A DNA stretch of 64,000 bases from Calvatia gigantea (GCA_025093985.1 JACAAK010000004.1:1860001-1924000), one strand, 5' to 3'. Counted from the stretch's first letter, positions 1 through 12,001 are shown. The notes: generated by a model from the sequence alone, not told the origin. Translations and numbers: made by a program.

Positions 1-389
1 TCGGATGGTCGAACGGCTATGTATCGAGCTTGTGCATGATGAGCGCTCCTTCTCTAGAACACAACCCGAAACTAAAGGGACGTGTGGAGGATGTGGACGT
101 TGCAGCGACTGTGGCGAGTTTCTCTTTGGTTGGCGGTTTGGTGTTGGGCAGTATTGCCAGCTTCGCGGTCAAGAGTGCCGTTTGCCAGTGCAACCCCTTT
201 ACAGCTTAGTGTGCGCCAGAATCACCGTCGTTGTGTATGATGTTTTCGATGATAACTTAGCGTTTTGCTATGAAATGTTGATACAAGGACCAAAATGAGG
301 GTACAAATGATGTCACAGGCTAAGCTCCTTGAACTTGATCTGAGGAATGAAACACGAAGAGTGAAGAAAGGGTCATAAAGAAAGGTGAT
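1..389. other. Window edge, no supported gene
   Basis: This stretch follows the stop codon of the orphan gene at 390-1433 on the minus strand, so it is probably its 3' UTR and intergenic DNA. A 97-codon open frame on the plus strand (5-298) has a composition and cysteine scatter with no family resemblance and no splice context. I see nothing else in it. Confidence 0.4.
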
Positions 390-1433
390 TCAACGAGTCG
401 AAAGCATAGGTTGCCAAACTCCGTAAGAGATTTCTTCGAGGTGGTGCAACTCCACCCTGTCCCATGGCCGCTGGGATAATATTGGCCTGACCACGGTCAA
501 CATGAAACAGTGCGGGGAGATAATAGCTCAACTTACCTGCAAGTAGTGAACGCAAGCCCTCGACACTCGTCTTGCAAGTGTAGACAAACTGACGCGCCTG
601 TCATAGGTATCCAACGGGATCTCATATGTCAACGAAGAGTATCCAACCCACTGTAATACAACCCGGTATGCTCAGAATCATGGCGACTGCGGACCCGAAA
701 TCCCGCAGGACTCACCTTAACCTTCAACAAAATACGCCCTCTCGCATCCGCGTGTAAATCTTGCATTGAATACGCATCATTATTTGACAACCTGACATGC
801 GATTGGGCTTCATCAAGTCCGATACCCGCCATGAAGGCTCCCTTACGCTTAAACTTAATGCTCAACGACCCAGGTCGCGTACCATGTCTGTAGTGAGAAT
901 AAGCATCCCTTCCAACAGGTGCTGCGTAGGAAACGGCAGAGTGTCGCCGGTGGTGCATAGGTGGAGGAATGGTGACCATATTTGTAGGCATATGATGAGA
1001 TTGTGGTACGAGGGCATGAGGCGTCACAGGACGGGAGTACCCGCCAGAGAGTCGGCGGTCGTCGTAGTACGGGGCATCGCCGTAGTCGTTAATATCATCG
1101 TACCCTGCTGAACGATGCTAAATTAAAGGTGTAACTGGCGCTATGTTGGAAAAACAGCTTACAAGGACCAGTGAGGCGTCTGGCCAATGGAACAACGGCA
1201 TTGCTTGGCTGGGAAGCATAAACAGGATAGGAATCTGGACTATACTTAAAATCAGACCAGTCAACAGTTAGGGTATTTCGTCGGAAGTGGAAGATTATAT
1301 GACCTACATCCATCCCCGGCTCTACATAGCCCCCATGGCTATATACTGCTGGGGCGGAAACTGCGTAACCCATAGATGGGCGACGCGACATCGAGCGAGT
1401 AAACCCTCCATCATAAGTAGCGGCGTAGGCCAT
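390..1433 (-). CDS. Conserved basidiomycete orphan protein (DUF6741-like), 262 aa
   Basis: Five exons join in perfect phase: 1433-1304, 1234-1163, 1107-716, 650-537 and 470-390, giving 263 codons with the stop. The N-terminal half is low complexity and rich in Ser, Tyr and His. The C-terminal 90 residues look like a compact folded domain beginning at SIKFKRKGAF and including WVGYSSLTYEIPLD, then RVSRACVHYLQ, and ending in WDRVELHHLEEISYGVWQ. I recognise this pattern as a domain found in mushroom-forming fungi, probably the one named DUF6741; no biochemical role is known to me. The first donor (GTCATA after position 1304) is weak, so the exon 1/2 join is the least certain. No signal peptide or membrane segment is visible. 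Confidence 0.75.
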
Positions 1434-3757
1434 TATCGGGAAATTATAGCACCAGAACTTGTTGTATAGGCGAGGTCAGGGAAACAATTGCGCAGAAGAG
1501 GGGAAGGTAAGCCAGGTCCAGCCAGTGTCGAAGGGAGACGGAAAAGGGGAACTTGAGGTATAATGACGGTTGGCGAACTTATGAAGGACGAAGGGCTATT
1601 TAATGGGAGAACATGATGCCATGAAGTTGGACGCTGTTTACCCTTGATCTTGCCTCAAGGATGCGTCGAGGCATAACTACACTCCCGTATGAGGTTGGAC
1701 TTTTGAGGAACTGCGATCGGAATTCGTGGATGCAACAGCCGCTGGATAGATCTGGAGAGCCTGTATATGTCCAAAGTTGCAAATTCTTTACCCAAAACTG
1801 GAATTGGGTCTAACAACCCGGAAAACGACGAAGTTGGTGCTGGGACCTGTACGTGCGGACTGGAAATTGCTCCATGTCGTCAATCAGCGGGAAGAGGAAC
1901 ATGCACAGAATATCTGGTAACCTCGGTATATGACAGCAAACAAACTTATCAGCAGGGAGGACCACAAATAGGCAAGGGTGACGATTTCCGTGACGATTTC
2001 CGTCGCGGAACCTTGTTCCGGGCTATCCATAGTTGAGAATCTGAGGTCGTGGGCCATAGACCTCGCATATGCTCGTGAAGAGGTGCTACTGGATGTCTCC
2101 CGGACCGCCAATTGAACTTAAAAGAGGGAATTCTATCGGAGATGAAAGGCGTGCAGTCGTCGCAGTCACCCAGGTGGGGCCAGCATGGTGGATGGCCTCG
2201 CGCGAAGCACGAGTTCAAACGAGGGAGTCCCAGGACATACGAAAAGAGAACGTTGATTAAGACTTGCAGCGGTATTCATCTGCCCCAGCCATAGCACGTT
2301 CCGGTAAGTATGAATCCGGTCGCAGAGCACTGGGCTCTGGGGTGACTACGTCCGCTTGGCACTCAGTGAGGTAAGTGAAGTGGCGTAGGTGTAAGCATTG
2401 CGCATATTTGAATCACTGGTAAATGAAAAATAGAGGGATTTTGCCATGGGATGGTATTTCTAGCCCAACAACCAAACCCGCCCGCTTCTTTTAGGTGGAC
2501 TTGGACTCGGGGTCAGGACCGCTAGCGCGTCGACGCTGACCAGGTCCATCAAAGACCCTGGTTCGAGAAACAAGGCCCAAAGGGCCATCAGGTGCGCTAA
2601 CCTTTGGGGAAGGGCCGGGGATATGACGTCATGGTTCTGGAGAAACGATTCATGAGTACTTGATGACATATCAGATACAACATGGGAAATGCTGCTGACT
2701 GCACGATAGCCAAGTCGCGGCACTGAGCCCGGGATCTGTTCAATCGAATGTAATTATAATTATGTCACGAAGAAATGGACAGCGGTAAGAGTGTTCTGTG
2801 TCGAAGTGATTGGGCTCGTCAAAAGTTGCGGTCGTTTCGAAAAGTTTGTCCGCGATGGCTCCTAGAAAAAGGCACGATCCAAATTCAAATAGAATCTGCA
2901 ACCCACCTTCGGGCAAGAGGAATGTCCTTGAAAGTTTCGGAACCGTCTCGACGCCCACCTTACTTCCTTTCGCTAAGCCAGCGCCATATGTGAGAAAGTC
3001 AGAGGACGGGAATAACCCCATTCCTTACATAGGTTTTCATACATGTGGGATTGCTACGCCGGGTTCGGGATGCAAAAGCCGAACTACCCGGGCAAATCAT
3101 GTGTCTTTAAACGACACTGGGGCTGGCACCGTTTCTTTCAGAGGGATACCAAGCAATATGAGGACAGAGGACTCACCAACGTCTCCGGCGATGACCACGG
3201 ACGAGTGTTAGCAAACGGAAATTCAAGAACAGTCGGACTGTGGTTAAACCCAACTTTGTGGGAAAGTGGGTGGCGAAAGAACGCAGAAGAAGGTTTTTTC
3301 TCTTGGTTCTGATGTAATACCGGTATTAAGGAAACCGTAAGGGTACTCACTGTGCTTGGTTTTTGCTGATTTCTCGGCACTCATCAGAAGCTTCGTCATC
3401 AAATATGTGGACAATGCCGCCCTTTCTGATTGAACGTGTCAACAGTGGCACCCACATCAGCCCCATTTTCTGACTTTGAAGTATTTTTTGTTCTCGCTTT
3501 CCCCATACGAAATACAAGTGACATTAAAGGCAATAGGGCCTAAATCTGGGCCTGCTGGCTTCATTTTCGTTCCTCTCCACTATGTTCTCGTCCCACACAT
3601 GTTATCAATATAGGCTTTCTTCACAGCCTTCACCAAATTATAGTATCAGTATCGCTTAATCCTACCATATTTAGGAGATGCGTCTCGAATCTTGGGCTTT
3701 AAATGGCGGATTTTGTGCTTGATCACAAGTATCAACCCCAGAAGTCCAACAACACCA
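1434..3757. other. 2.3 kb with no gene I can support
   Basis: Several 60-130 codon open frames occur on both strands (for example 2810-3211 plus and 2740-3021 minus, which overlap antisense). None shows a recognisable domain, and I could not chain them through plausible introns. A minus-strand stretch around 1890-2110 encodes one hydrophobic segment resembling a membrane helix after a Ser-rich part; it could be a relic of a membrane protein gene. A perfect CRE site lies at 2624-2631. The part next to 3758 is the promoter of the FAD oxidase gene. Confidence 0.45.
2624..2631. promoter_or_regulatory. CRE/ATF palindrome TGACGTCA
   Basis: A perfect 8 bp palindrome, the binding site of Atf1/CREB-type bZIP factors. 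It lies in the gene-poor stretch about 1.1 kb upstream of the FAD oxidase start, so its target is uncertain; one such site in several kb can occur by chance. Confidence 0.3.
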
Positions 3758-5487
3758 ATGTCGTCCATCGCTGACCTTTCCGCTCGTACCAAGGGCGATG
3801 TTATTACACCAGAACATCCGGACTATGCAAAGTCTCTCCATCGCTGGGCACTAAATGCAGAAAAAAACGCGGCCGTCGTTGTATTCGTCAAGGACAATGA
3901 CGACGTTTCCGCTGCTCTCCTCTACGCCCGGGCGAACAAGCTTCCCATTGCAATCCACGGAGGGGGTCATGACACTTCTGGTGCATCTTCAGTTGAAGGT
4001 GGTCTTGTGATCGATCTTGCTCGTCACTTGAATAGTGTTCGTGTCGACCCTGATAAGAAACTTGCTTACGTCGGTGGAGGCGCTCTCTGGGAAGCAGTCG
4101 ACAAAGCTGCAATTGAGCATGGCCTTGCCATTGTCGGTGGCTCTGTGAATCATGTGTGTATAGTCTTTCTTGGCGTGGATTCATTGGCTGATTAGAGATA
4201 GACTGGCGTTGGAGGGTCAGACTTAATCCTATCTTCTGTGACGAAGCTCTTACCACTCACATCAATCCTGCAGGCTTACCACCGCAGGTGGACTCGGCTG
4301 GCTTAGCAGTGAACACGGGCTCACCATTGACAGCCTTGTTCAGGTCAGCATTCTTGTGACTTGAAAAACTCTCTGCTTGGCTGAGCACTAGGTCTAGGTT
4401 ACCGTTGTTAGTGCAGATGGCTCTGTCCATAGGGCGAGCGAAACCGAGAACGCAGACTTGTTCTTCGGCGTTCGTGGTGGAGGGTGTAATTTTGGAATCG
4501 TTACGGAATTCGTTTTCAACCTTCATCCCCAGAGAAAGACCGTTTTTGCTGGTCCGGTTGTATTCCCTGGTCCCCAACTGAAGAAAGTTTTAGAGTTCTC
4601 CGAGGAATGGTATGCCAATCTCACCCCAGGAGAAGCTATGTTCTTGATGACGACAACGAGTCCGGAAGGCCATGTGAGTTTTTTTTAAATTATTAAAATT
4701 ATCGACGATATTCACCAATTCCCTAGCCAATCGTTGTCTGCTCTCTCTTCTACAATGGCAGTGAAGAAGAGGGACGAGCCAAATTCAAAAAGCTCTATGA
4801 TATTGGTATGCCCATCATTCTCAATCGCATGTATGAGCCGGGACCGACGATTGTTCTATGTAGGGCCCGTGGCGGATAGGGCAACGGAGATACCATATGA
4901 GGCACTCAATGCACTCCAGGTGAGATGCTTCGCATGTCTATTCTCCTGTTTCTGACAATGCGACATAGAACCCGATGGTTGTCCACGGCAAGGGTGCCTA
5001 CATGAAAAGAGTGAACAATGATGGCCCCGACTACGAACGCATTGCGAAGACCCATGAAAAAGTTACGGAAATCGCCAAGGCAGGAAAGTTTTCGGTCAAT
5101 ACCATTTACGAATGGTATTCCCACCAGAAAATCATGGCTGTTCCCGCCGGCAAGACTGCATATCGACGAGTTCCAAAACCCCAGTGTTTGATCGTGGTTG
5201 GGTGGCCTCGGGATACACATTCAGCGGAGAAAGCTGAGGAGGGGAAACTTATCATAGATGATATTGCCGCATCTGTCACTGGTGCCACGTCTGGGCCAAA
5301 ACCCGGTAAGGTTCCCGTTTGAATTCTGTCCCTGATCTTTTGTTGACCTCCACCGTGTATCCTAGATTCAAAGCAGGATCCCGCTCAGATTGTTTTCGGA
5401 GAGAATTACCCTGCCTTGCAAAAGATCAAGAAGAGATATGACCCCGATAACGTCTTCAACAAGTGGTTTGCCATTACTCCTAATTGA
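3758..5487 (+). CDS. Berberine-bridge-type FAD-linked oxidase, 449 aa
   Basis: Eight exons (3758-4153, 4202-4215, 4274-4343, 4398-4673, 4727-4805, 4864-4919, 4969-5305, 5366-5487) close in phase to 450 codons. The FAD-binding PCMH fold starts near residue 35. GGGHDTSG at about residue 70 carries the histidine that in this family forms the 8-alpha covalent FAD bond. The second attachment site, a cysteine in plant BBE enzymes, reads NHTGVGG here, so FAD is probably held by one bond only. [17 protein letters not shown] and the C-terminal berberine-bridge segment [10 protein letters not shown] are present. No signal peptide follows the chosen start (3758); an ATG 66 nt upstream in the same frame is possible but adds an atypical leader. 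Members oxidise alcohols, sugars or alkaloid-like substrates with O2; the substrate cannot be told. It shares its strand with the NTF2-like gene 320 bp downstream. Confidence 0.9.
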
Positions 5488-5810
5488 TATTGTATTCGAT
5501 AAGTGTAAGATAACGTACTTGAATCATTCATGTTGGTCTCCGATTTTGGTTCGTCGAGTATTGCCCCACCTGTGGTCAACTGGAGCCGAGAAGACTAGTA
5601 TTTCAAAAGTTGTGACATGTGGAATGGCAGGAATAAGTCGGCACAAAGTGGCAGAAAACCAGAATCCGTAGCGGCGTCATCCAAGGTGCCTGACCTGAAG
5701 ACATCCCTATGACGTCATCATACTACGGGAGCTGGGGTTGTAGCGTCATGTTGCATTTGTCTACTTCCACAAGTCACAAAGAAAATACTAACGTCGTTGG
5801 CTAGCAACCC
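5488..5810. other. Intergenic: oxidase 3' end and NTF2-like gene promoter
   Basis: Holds the 3' UTR of the FAD oxidase gene and the promoter of the next gene, including a perfect CRE palindrome about 95 bp before its ATG. No coding signal seen. Confidence 0.5.
5710..5717. promoter_or_regulatory. CRE/ATF palindrome TGACGTCA upstream of the NTF2-like gene
   Basis: Perfect bZIP (Atf1/CREB-type) site ending 93 bp before the ATG at 5811. Position and exactness make it a plausible stress-response element for the NTF2-like gene. This is inference from motif and distance only. Confidence 0.45.
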
Positions 5811-6331
5811 ATGTCACTGGATCGCCGAAGCCTCATTGAAGCAGCTCAAACGTTTTGTAACGCATTTGCACAAAAGGCAGATGTTGCGACGATTTTGACC
5901 CACTTCTCAAAGGCCAAGACAATTAACGCTTTTGAGTACGGAGATCGCGCCCTCGCACCATTCCTGGGTCGTTCATTTGAGGGTGTTGAAGGAGTAAAGA
6001 GGTACTTCGAGATCATAGAGTCTCTCCTTGCGTATGATGATCTCAAGTTCTCGGAACTGGTGGTGGACACAGAAGGACAGAAGGTCGCAGTAAAAGGACA
6101 GGGAAAGTTTACTTGGTTGGAAACGGGGGAGAGTTGGGACGAGACGTTCGCTTATGTACTTGATTTTGATGAAGATGCGAAGGTTTTGCGATATCAGATA
6201 TGGGCGGACTCTGGTGCAGCCTACCTAGCCAGGATCGGGAAGCTCAAGGAAATCCAAAAGGTAAAAAGAGTATTTCATATGGTGTTCAAGATCTGTAGCG
6301 CTCATTCAATCGACAGGGAGAGGACTGTTGA
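5811..6331 (+). CDS. NTF2/SnoaL-like fold protein, 154 aa
   Basis: Two exons (5811-6260 and 6317-6331); the single intron lies just before the last four codons, so the spliced protein ends shortly after KLKEIQK. Length and pattern match the SnoaL-like branch of the NTF2-like superfamily: an N-terminal helix pair, then FLGRSFEGVEGVKRYFEII, then strands with FSELVVDTEGQKVAVKG and WLETGESWDETFAYVLDF. Such proteins are small cone-shaped enzymes or ligand-binding scaffolds; the catalytic role cannot be assigned. It has no signal peptide. The upstream same-strand neighbour is a FAD oxidase, and oxidase plus SnoaL-like pairs do occur in fungal secondary pathways, but nothing else nearby supports a cluster. 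Confidence 0.8.
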
Positions 6332-6353
6332 ACGTTGAACGTTGAAGGGATGA

Positions 6354-6434
6354 ACGCGTCAGATCACGAGGGAACGCGTCTGACTTATGCACAGTGACCT
6401 TGTATTAGATTGGTAGATGATCGTCAGAACGCGT
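6354..6434. promoter_or_regulatory. Three MluI cell-cycle boxes (ACGCGT) upstream of MRC1
   Basis: ACGCGT occurs at 6354-6359, 6374-6379 and 6429-6434, each in the longer context AACGCGTC, 95-175 bp before the first in-frame ATG of MRC1. ACGCGT is the MBF (Mbp1/Swi6-type) site that drives G1/S transcription in fungi, and MRC1 acts in S phase, so site and gene function agree. Confidence 0.75.
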
Positions 6435-6528
6435 CCTGTCACAATTTAGTCACATTGTCAGTTGGTTGGCATCCACCTGGTCCTCTCTCGTGTCCATCGT
6501 TCCTTTGTCCTTTCGTCCTTCTTTTCTT

Positions 6529-9500
6529 ATGGGTCTCAAGAAGGACTACTCCATTGTTGCAGACTCAGTAATGACTTCTTCTCCCCCATCCATGACCTCG
6601 CCTGCACCCATCAGACGTGCCGCGAAGACATATGGGCGACGACGCGAGGAGCCTGATAGTTCCTTTACCTATTCCGAGCAAGATTCAAGAGATAGTATCT
6701 ACAGGACGGGGCCTCCAGGTATCTCTGATGAGGTTCCACCCTCAGAACCGTCGAAGTGGGAAAGTGACAACGAGGGTGAAGACGATGCTGACGGTGACAT
6801 ACTACCAAGTTTCTTGGCAACTGGTTTCGGTTGGAAGGAAAAGATGAAGAAAATTGATGATGAGGAAGATTTGAGTGGATACCTCAACCTCAAGGATGCC
6901 GATGAATGCGCTCCTGCAACGAAGGACGCACACGCGACTCCCACCGGTATGGATACCGACGTTGAATCGCCGGTGACGGTCATTGGCGCTCGGACAACAC
7001 AGGGCGCCATGCGGGGGGACGTCTTCGGTAGCTCCTTTTCTTCTCTTACGTCTCCTTCCGAGCACGCTGCTCCTCCAGCACCAAAGAGTGGTCTGGTAGT
7101 TTCGCGAAATCGAACGCGACTTCAAAGAAATATAGTCACGTCCGATGACGATATGGACCAAAGTGACAAACATGCTACCCTTCCTTCTTCCCCTGAGACT
7201 TCCCCCCTTCATCCGATTGCGACACCAAAATCACAGCTCACCACCAGCCCTCCCACGTCCTACCATGATGAAGTATCTGCCAACTCAACGGCTTCTTCAG
7301 CATCAAAAGGCAAGGGTAAAGCATCTAAAGCGCGGCATACCGTGGCACCACTTCGTTTCGACTCACCTCCATCTGAAGACTTCGATAACCTTGAGGATGT
7401 GGTGCGACCTCGAGGTACTTTAGGTAGAAGGGAGAAGAAGCAAAGGGTCAAGGTAGCCAATTTGCTCTCGTTGGCCACCAAGCACTTAACATGCTTTAGG
7501 CACCAACGAAGAAGGAAATACAGGAGACTGCCAGAGAGCGTGCTCGAATAGCTTCAGGACAAGAAGTATCAATAGCTAAACCGGTCGTCACTGAAAGCAG
7601 AAACCTCACCACATTCTTCAACAAAATCGCCCAGAGGTGTGTGATTTTGATAGTTGTGAATGACGAAGAAAGTAATTTTTTTGGTTATAGGCAAGGGTTG
7701 CAACTTGCCGCTTCACGGTCAACAGAATTACCAGACGTGCAGTCTCCATCCTCCCCTATTGGTGACTTCTCTTCTCAACCACGACCTGATGGGGGTGACG
7801 AGGCTTCTGGTTCTTCAGCCACGTCGGGAATAAAAGCCGCCTCTAAACGAACCCCTTCACCGCACCAATTGATGGCCAAGGACAATCAGCTCATTCTCGG
7901 CAACTCTGTTGACTCTGCTGGGCTACCCGATGCTGGAGCCGTTCTGAATTCGGTCAATGGCAATGAAAAATTGGGGGAAGATGATGCTCAGACGAGAAGG
8001 CGGAAGATCACCCTAAGGAAATTGGAGCTGTTGCAAAAACAGCAGATGCAAAAATCGCAGGTTGAAGCAACTGAGGATGACGATGACGAACTGCAGATTG
8101 TGGCACCGACGGAGATTGAGGCACAGAGAAAGTCGGCGGAAAAGAAGAAGATATCGAGAGGAAAACGGATGCTCCTCACCCACGCACGCGTTCAAAGTAA
8201 ACCGCTCACATTCGACCCCAAGAGGTCAACAAAAGAGGATCTCAATATTGCTCAAGAGGTCATTTTGAAACAAGGGACTTCCGACCCGCGCGTTCTGAGT
8301 GCTTTCATGAGGCAACGGGCGGAGAAGGAGAGTTTGGCTATTGTGAAGCAGAAGGAAGAGGAATGGAAGCGTTTGGGTGGTGTTATGGAGGAGGAACGGG
8401 CGGATGAGCCCGTGGATGGCATCCGGCGGAACCAGGTCATCTTGGAATATACGAAGAAGGGAGTTGAAACGTGGGGGGAGAAAGGACAGAAGTCTGGGAC
8501 CGCGAGTGGTGATGATGATGGAGACGACGAGGAAGAGGATGACCCTGACTGGTCACCAGAGGCACGAGGTTCGATGAGCCCGACTCCACTCATGGAGGGT
8601 GAGGAAATTGATTGCGAAAAAATGGAGATGGGTGAGGTAAACGCCTTGGAGGATGAGGAGCAATCCAACCAGTCAGATGGCGAGGATGAACAAGTACCGA
8701 TTATCAAAGTCAGAGCTAAGCATCGTCCTCGTGAGAGGATCTTGGATTCTGACGAGTCTGGCGCGGACGAGTATCGTAACGAGAATGCAGTTCCTCCCAA
8801 ACCTCGCGACACTGAACGCGGCGTTTCTTCGTCGGATGACAGGACGGAAGACGAGAATGACAAGGAGAATAACACGCGGTTGATGTTTGACCGCAGTGAA
8901 GACAAGGAAAACAAAGCCGTAGTTCGGTATGGACCTCTTTCTGGACCTTCATTTACCTCAATCTTTGATGGTGAAAGTGATCGTGACCTCTCGCTCTCGC
9001 CTCCGCATGTCATGGCGGTTGAGCTTGAAACGGATGGGACATCCGTCAGTCCGAATAGGAGAGAGCCTTTAGGTATAATCTCAGATGCAAGTCCAGTTTC
9101 AGTGCAACAACAGCCGTCTACCCTCACCCAGGCATTCGCTGCGCAATTGAAGCATTTGTCACCTGCTTGTAGTCCGTTCAACGAGGATGTTTTTGGTCCC
9201 GTAGCTTCAACTCCCACCGCCTCCTTGGGTTTCGCTCCAGTTTTCGGTGATGCAAATACTATTGGAAAGGAGCAGCCAACCCTTGGCTTCTCGCAGTTTT
9301 CGCAGGGGGGGACAAGTTCTATGGTTTTCGGGGCACCTGCGCTGCTCCAGCCTGGTTTTTCCGATCTTTTCGACTCCAGTACGCAGAAAGACGTGAGTTA
9401 TTAATGCCAATCTCTGGGTTTGCGCCATTTTTTAAACGGTGATCTTCAGACTGCTGTGATACAAGGCCTTCGTCGGCAGGAGTCACTTGGACTGACGCAA

Positions 9501-11499
9501 GATCTTGCCCTTCAACCTGCATTCCAAGTTGACGAGAAGTTATTACGCAAGGCTGACGTCATCTTCGAGAAGGAGCAAGAATACGTTGTTGAGGCTACAA
9601 GCAAGAAAGATACCAAGGAGCAAGAGTTATATATCAATGAAGTCGGGTGAATCAGACTTAAACCTAACCCTAATAACTGAAATTGATGGCTTTATTTTTC
9701 TCCACCTAATAGGCTCCTTACGCAAACGCGACCCAGCGCCTCCAGCCTTGGAACACGTTCGCCTTCATTCGTATTTAGCCCGACGCAGACACGAAGTCAG
9801 CAAACACAGAGACCATCATGTTCGACTCTTCCATCGCAGCCTCGTCCTCCACTTCGGACGATATCCCTATCAAATCCTCAACTTTCTTCGCCTGAAGCAA
9901 GTCCGAAACGTCGACTGCGGAAACGTGGAGAAACATCTACTCCGCGAGGGTCACCTGTCCGAAGTCCCCTTACCCGTAAAACCGTCTCCCCAGCGCCGCG
10001 TCATCTCAATGCGTTCGACTTACTCGGAAAGCCACCACCCAAGGTCAATGAGAAAGGAAAGGGCAAAGAATCAGCTTTGGGAAAGTTACTTAGGCAGGAG
10101 TGGCTAGCGGAGGAGGCGGAGGAATCTGACGAAGAGCTGATGGCGGGATTTGGATTTGTTGGAAAGCGTAATGAAGGGGGTGAGGAGACCGAGGGCGCGG
10201 ACTTGGATGCTACGTTAACTGAGCTTGTGGATGACCAAAAGATGGACGAGGCGACTGAGGGTGTGGATAAAGTCATGGAGAAACATAAGTGTGTTTTTGT
10301 TTCTCTTTCTCCTGCTTCTCCAGTTATTCACGTGTTCCATTAGGGAATTATTGGAGCAAGACGATGAAGCGGCTCTCAAGTTCCATCAAGGAGTTGTCCA
10401 AGGTGAACTGAGAAAGAAGAGGAAGAATAGATTCGGACTGGATGACAGCGACGACGAGGATGAGGAAGATGATAGAGCGAGGAGGATCCGGAGGAAGATG
10501 AGGGAGAGAACAGAAAGAGGAGATATCCAAGAACTAGGTATTGCTTCTAACTCTATGATTATTTTCCTGCGGCTAACTAGCTTCCGTATAGCGGCCAACG
10601 ACAAAACCGCCGCGTTCGCAAATGTGTATCAAACTGGCTTGATGGACGATGAGATCATTGAAATCCGTCCCCTCGATCTCGACCTCGCTTTCCGAACAGA
10701 AAGAGAGATGGAAGGTGAGGACGTTATCATGAACAATGGTCAAGATGGGGAACAAGAAGATCAGAATGATACGGGCGAGACAGAAGGTGAAGGCGACAAG
10801 AATAGTTATATCACGTACAAGGATATCCAGGCCGAAGTGAGGAGAATGAGAGAGCAGCCCGAGGTAGGTTTCAAATCATCTTCGGGTCAATCACTATTCA
10901 CGCAGTCGACACGACATGACAGGAAGGGATAGAGGTGCCAGATTATGAAGATGTATCATGGATTGATAAACAAGACGACAATGAAACGGAACCCGTACAA
11001 GTGCGAGTAGTTACGAATGCCAGTAAGAAGTCAGCTCGCGACACATCAACAATAAAACAAGTGACTGGATGGGATGTGCACATGTTGGGGGTGAGTGTCT
11101 GTTCGCTTGCTGTTGCTCCACCAGTTCCAATGCCTTATTTTTACTTTCCGCCCCGTTTTCTGGGCCACTTACCTTTTGTATCCTCTGACTAACATTCTTC
11201 CTTTGATGTATTCCCAGGGTACTCGGCGCAAAGAAAACGAGAAAGATGTAGAACGGTCCCGTGTGTGGGCAAAGAACGAAGCTCGGATGATGACAGGGTC
11301 AACTGGACGTTTGGTGGGAGGCATCGCTGTCACTGGACATGGGAACAGAACCAAGAATGGAGGTGGTTCGCTTAGGTCAAAAGCGTCGTTGGGTTCTGTA
11401 TCCGCTGACTCATCTTCCAACCTTGGAGGAAAGAAACCAGTCAAGGCTGAGGGCAGTGTCCTCGCAGGTATTGCGAAGAGGAAGGATCAGTTTCAGTAA
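6529..11499 (+). CDS. MRC1: Mediator of replication checkpoint 1 (Claspin homologue), about 1,483 aa
   Basis: Nine exons (6529-7452, 7500-7636, 7691-9392, 9450-9646, 9713-10288, 10344-10537, 10592-10863, 10923-11090, 11218-11499) join in phase. Mrc1/Claspin travels with the replication fork, couples helicase and polymerase, and passes the Mec1/ATR signal to Rad53/Chk. The chain is mostly acidic and disordered, as in the family. The diagnostic C-terminal MRC1-like domain is clear: LLRQEWLAEEAEESDEE, then DDEAALKFHQGVVQGELRKK, a basic/acidic stretch DDRARRIRRKMRERTERGD, and ANDKTAAFANVYQTGLMDDE. APTKKEIQETARERARIA near exon 2 is the other conserved segment. Several SQ/TQ sites suit ATR-type phosphorylation. 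The start could instead be the ATG at 6571, which would shorten it by 14 residues. Three MCB boxes precede the gene. Confidence 0.9.
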
Positions 11500-12001
11500 T
11501 CTTAATTGTTAATCGATGCTACTTAGGTTTGATGTGTATCTTTCAGATTTTGTCGTTTCTTGACTTATGGTTTGGCTGTGCGCCGTATGCATTATGTTCA
11601 TGTAGTTTGTTATGCCACTCTTGTATTGTACTTTACACACATATAAGCTATGAACCTCTTCAAGCTTCAAAACCCGCCAAGAAGGAAGTAGAGGACTTTT
11701 GATTTGAGTTGTGAGGGTTGAAAAAAAAAAAAAAAAAAAATAGGAAATATGCAATAAGGAAATGTGAAGAATTAGGACCTAGAGTTGAAGCATTGACTGT
11801 AAACAATCCAGAATGCGAAGGTAAAACAAAGGGTATCCCAGGGTATGAAGTGAAATCAACGTGCGGGGAAGCCCAAGAAGGTTAAAGAGCTCATCATCAC
11901 ATAAGGAAACACTGAAAAGATGAGCGGTTGGGCGGAGATGTAGTCGCAGAAGGACAAGAAATAAAGACGGTTTAGACGGGTAACGTTGGAGGGTGGGTCT
12001 T
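11500..12001. other. Convergent 3' region with a 20-base poly-A tract
   Basis: Between the stop of MRC1 (+) and the stop of the small membrane protein gene (-). It contains a run of 20 A at 11721-11740 and T/A-rich UTR-like sequence. No coding signal seen. Confidence 0.5.
11721..11740 (+). repeat. A20 homopolymer
   Basis: Twenty consecutive A on the plus strand, about 220 bp after the MRC1 stop. No target-site duplication or retroelement coding part flanks it, so I read it as a simple homopolymer, not the tail of an inserted cDNA. Confidence 0.6.

Noticed and set aside
3758..6331. Secondary-metabolite cluster built on the FAD oxidase and NTF2-like genes
   Set aside because: No synthase, transferase, P450 or regulator nearby; the next genes are core cell functions.
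8252..9217. 321-codon minus-strand frame inside MRC1
   Set aside because: Ser-rich mirror of the acidic MRC1 exon; all splice phases support MRC1.
9556..9563. TGACGTCA inside MRC1
   Set aside because: Lies in coding sequence; no reason to treat it as a regulatory site.
11721..11740. A20 run as the tail of a retroposed gene
   Set aside because: No intronless gene copy or target duplication next to it.
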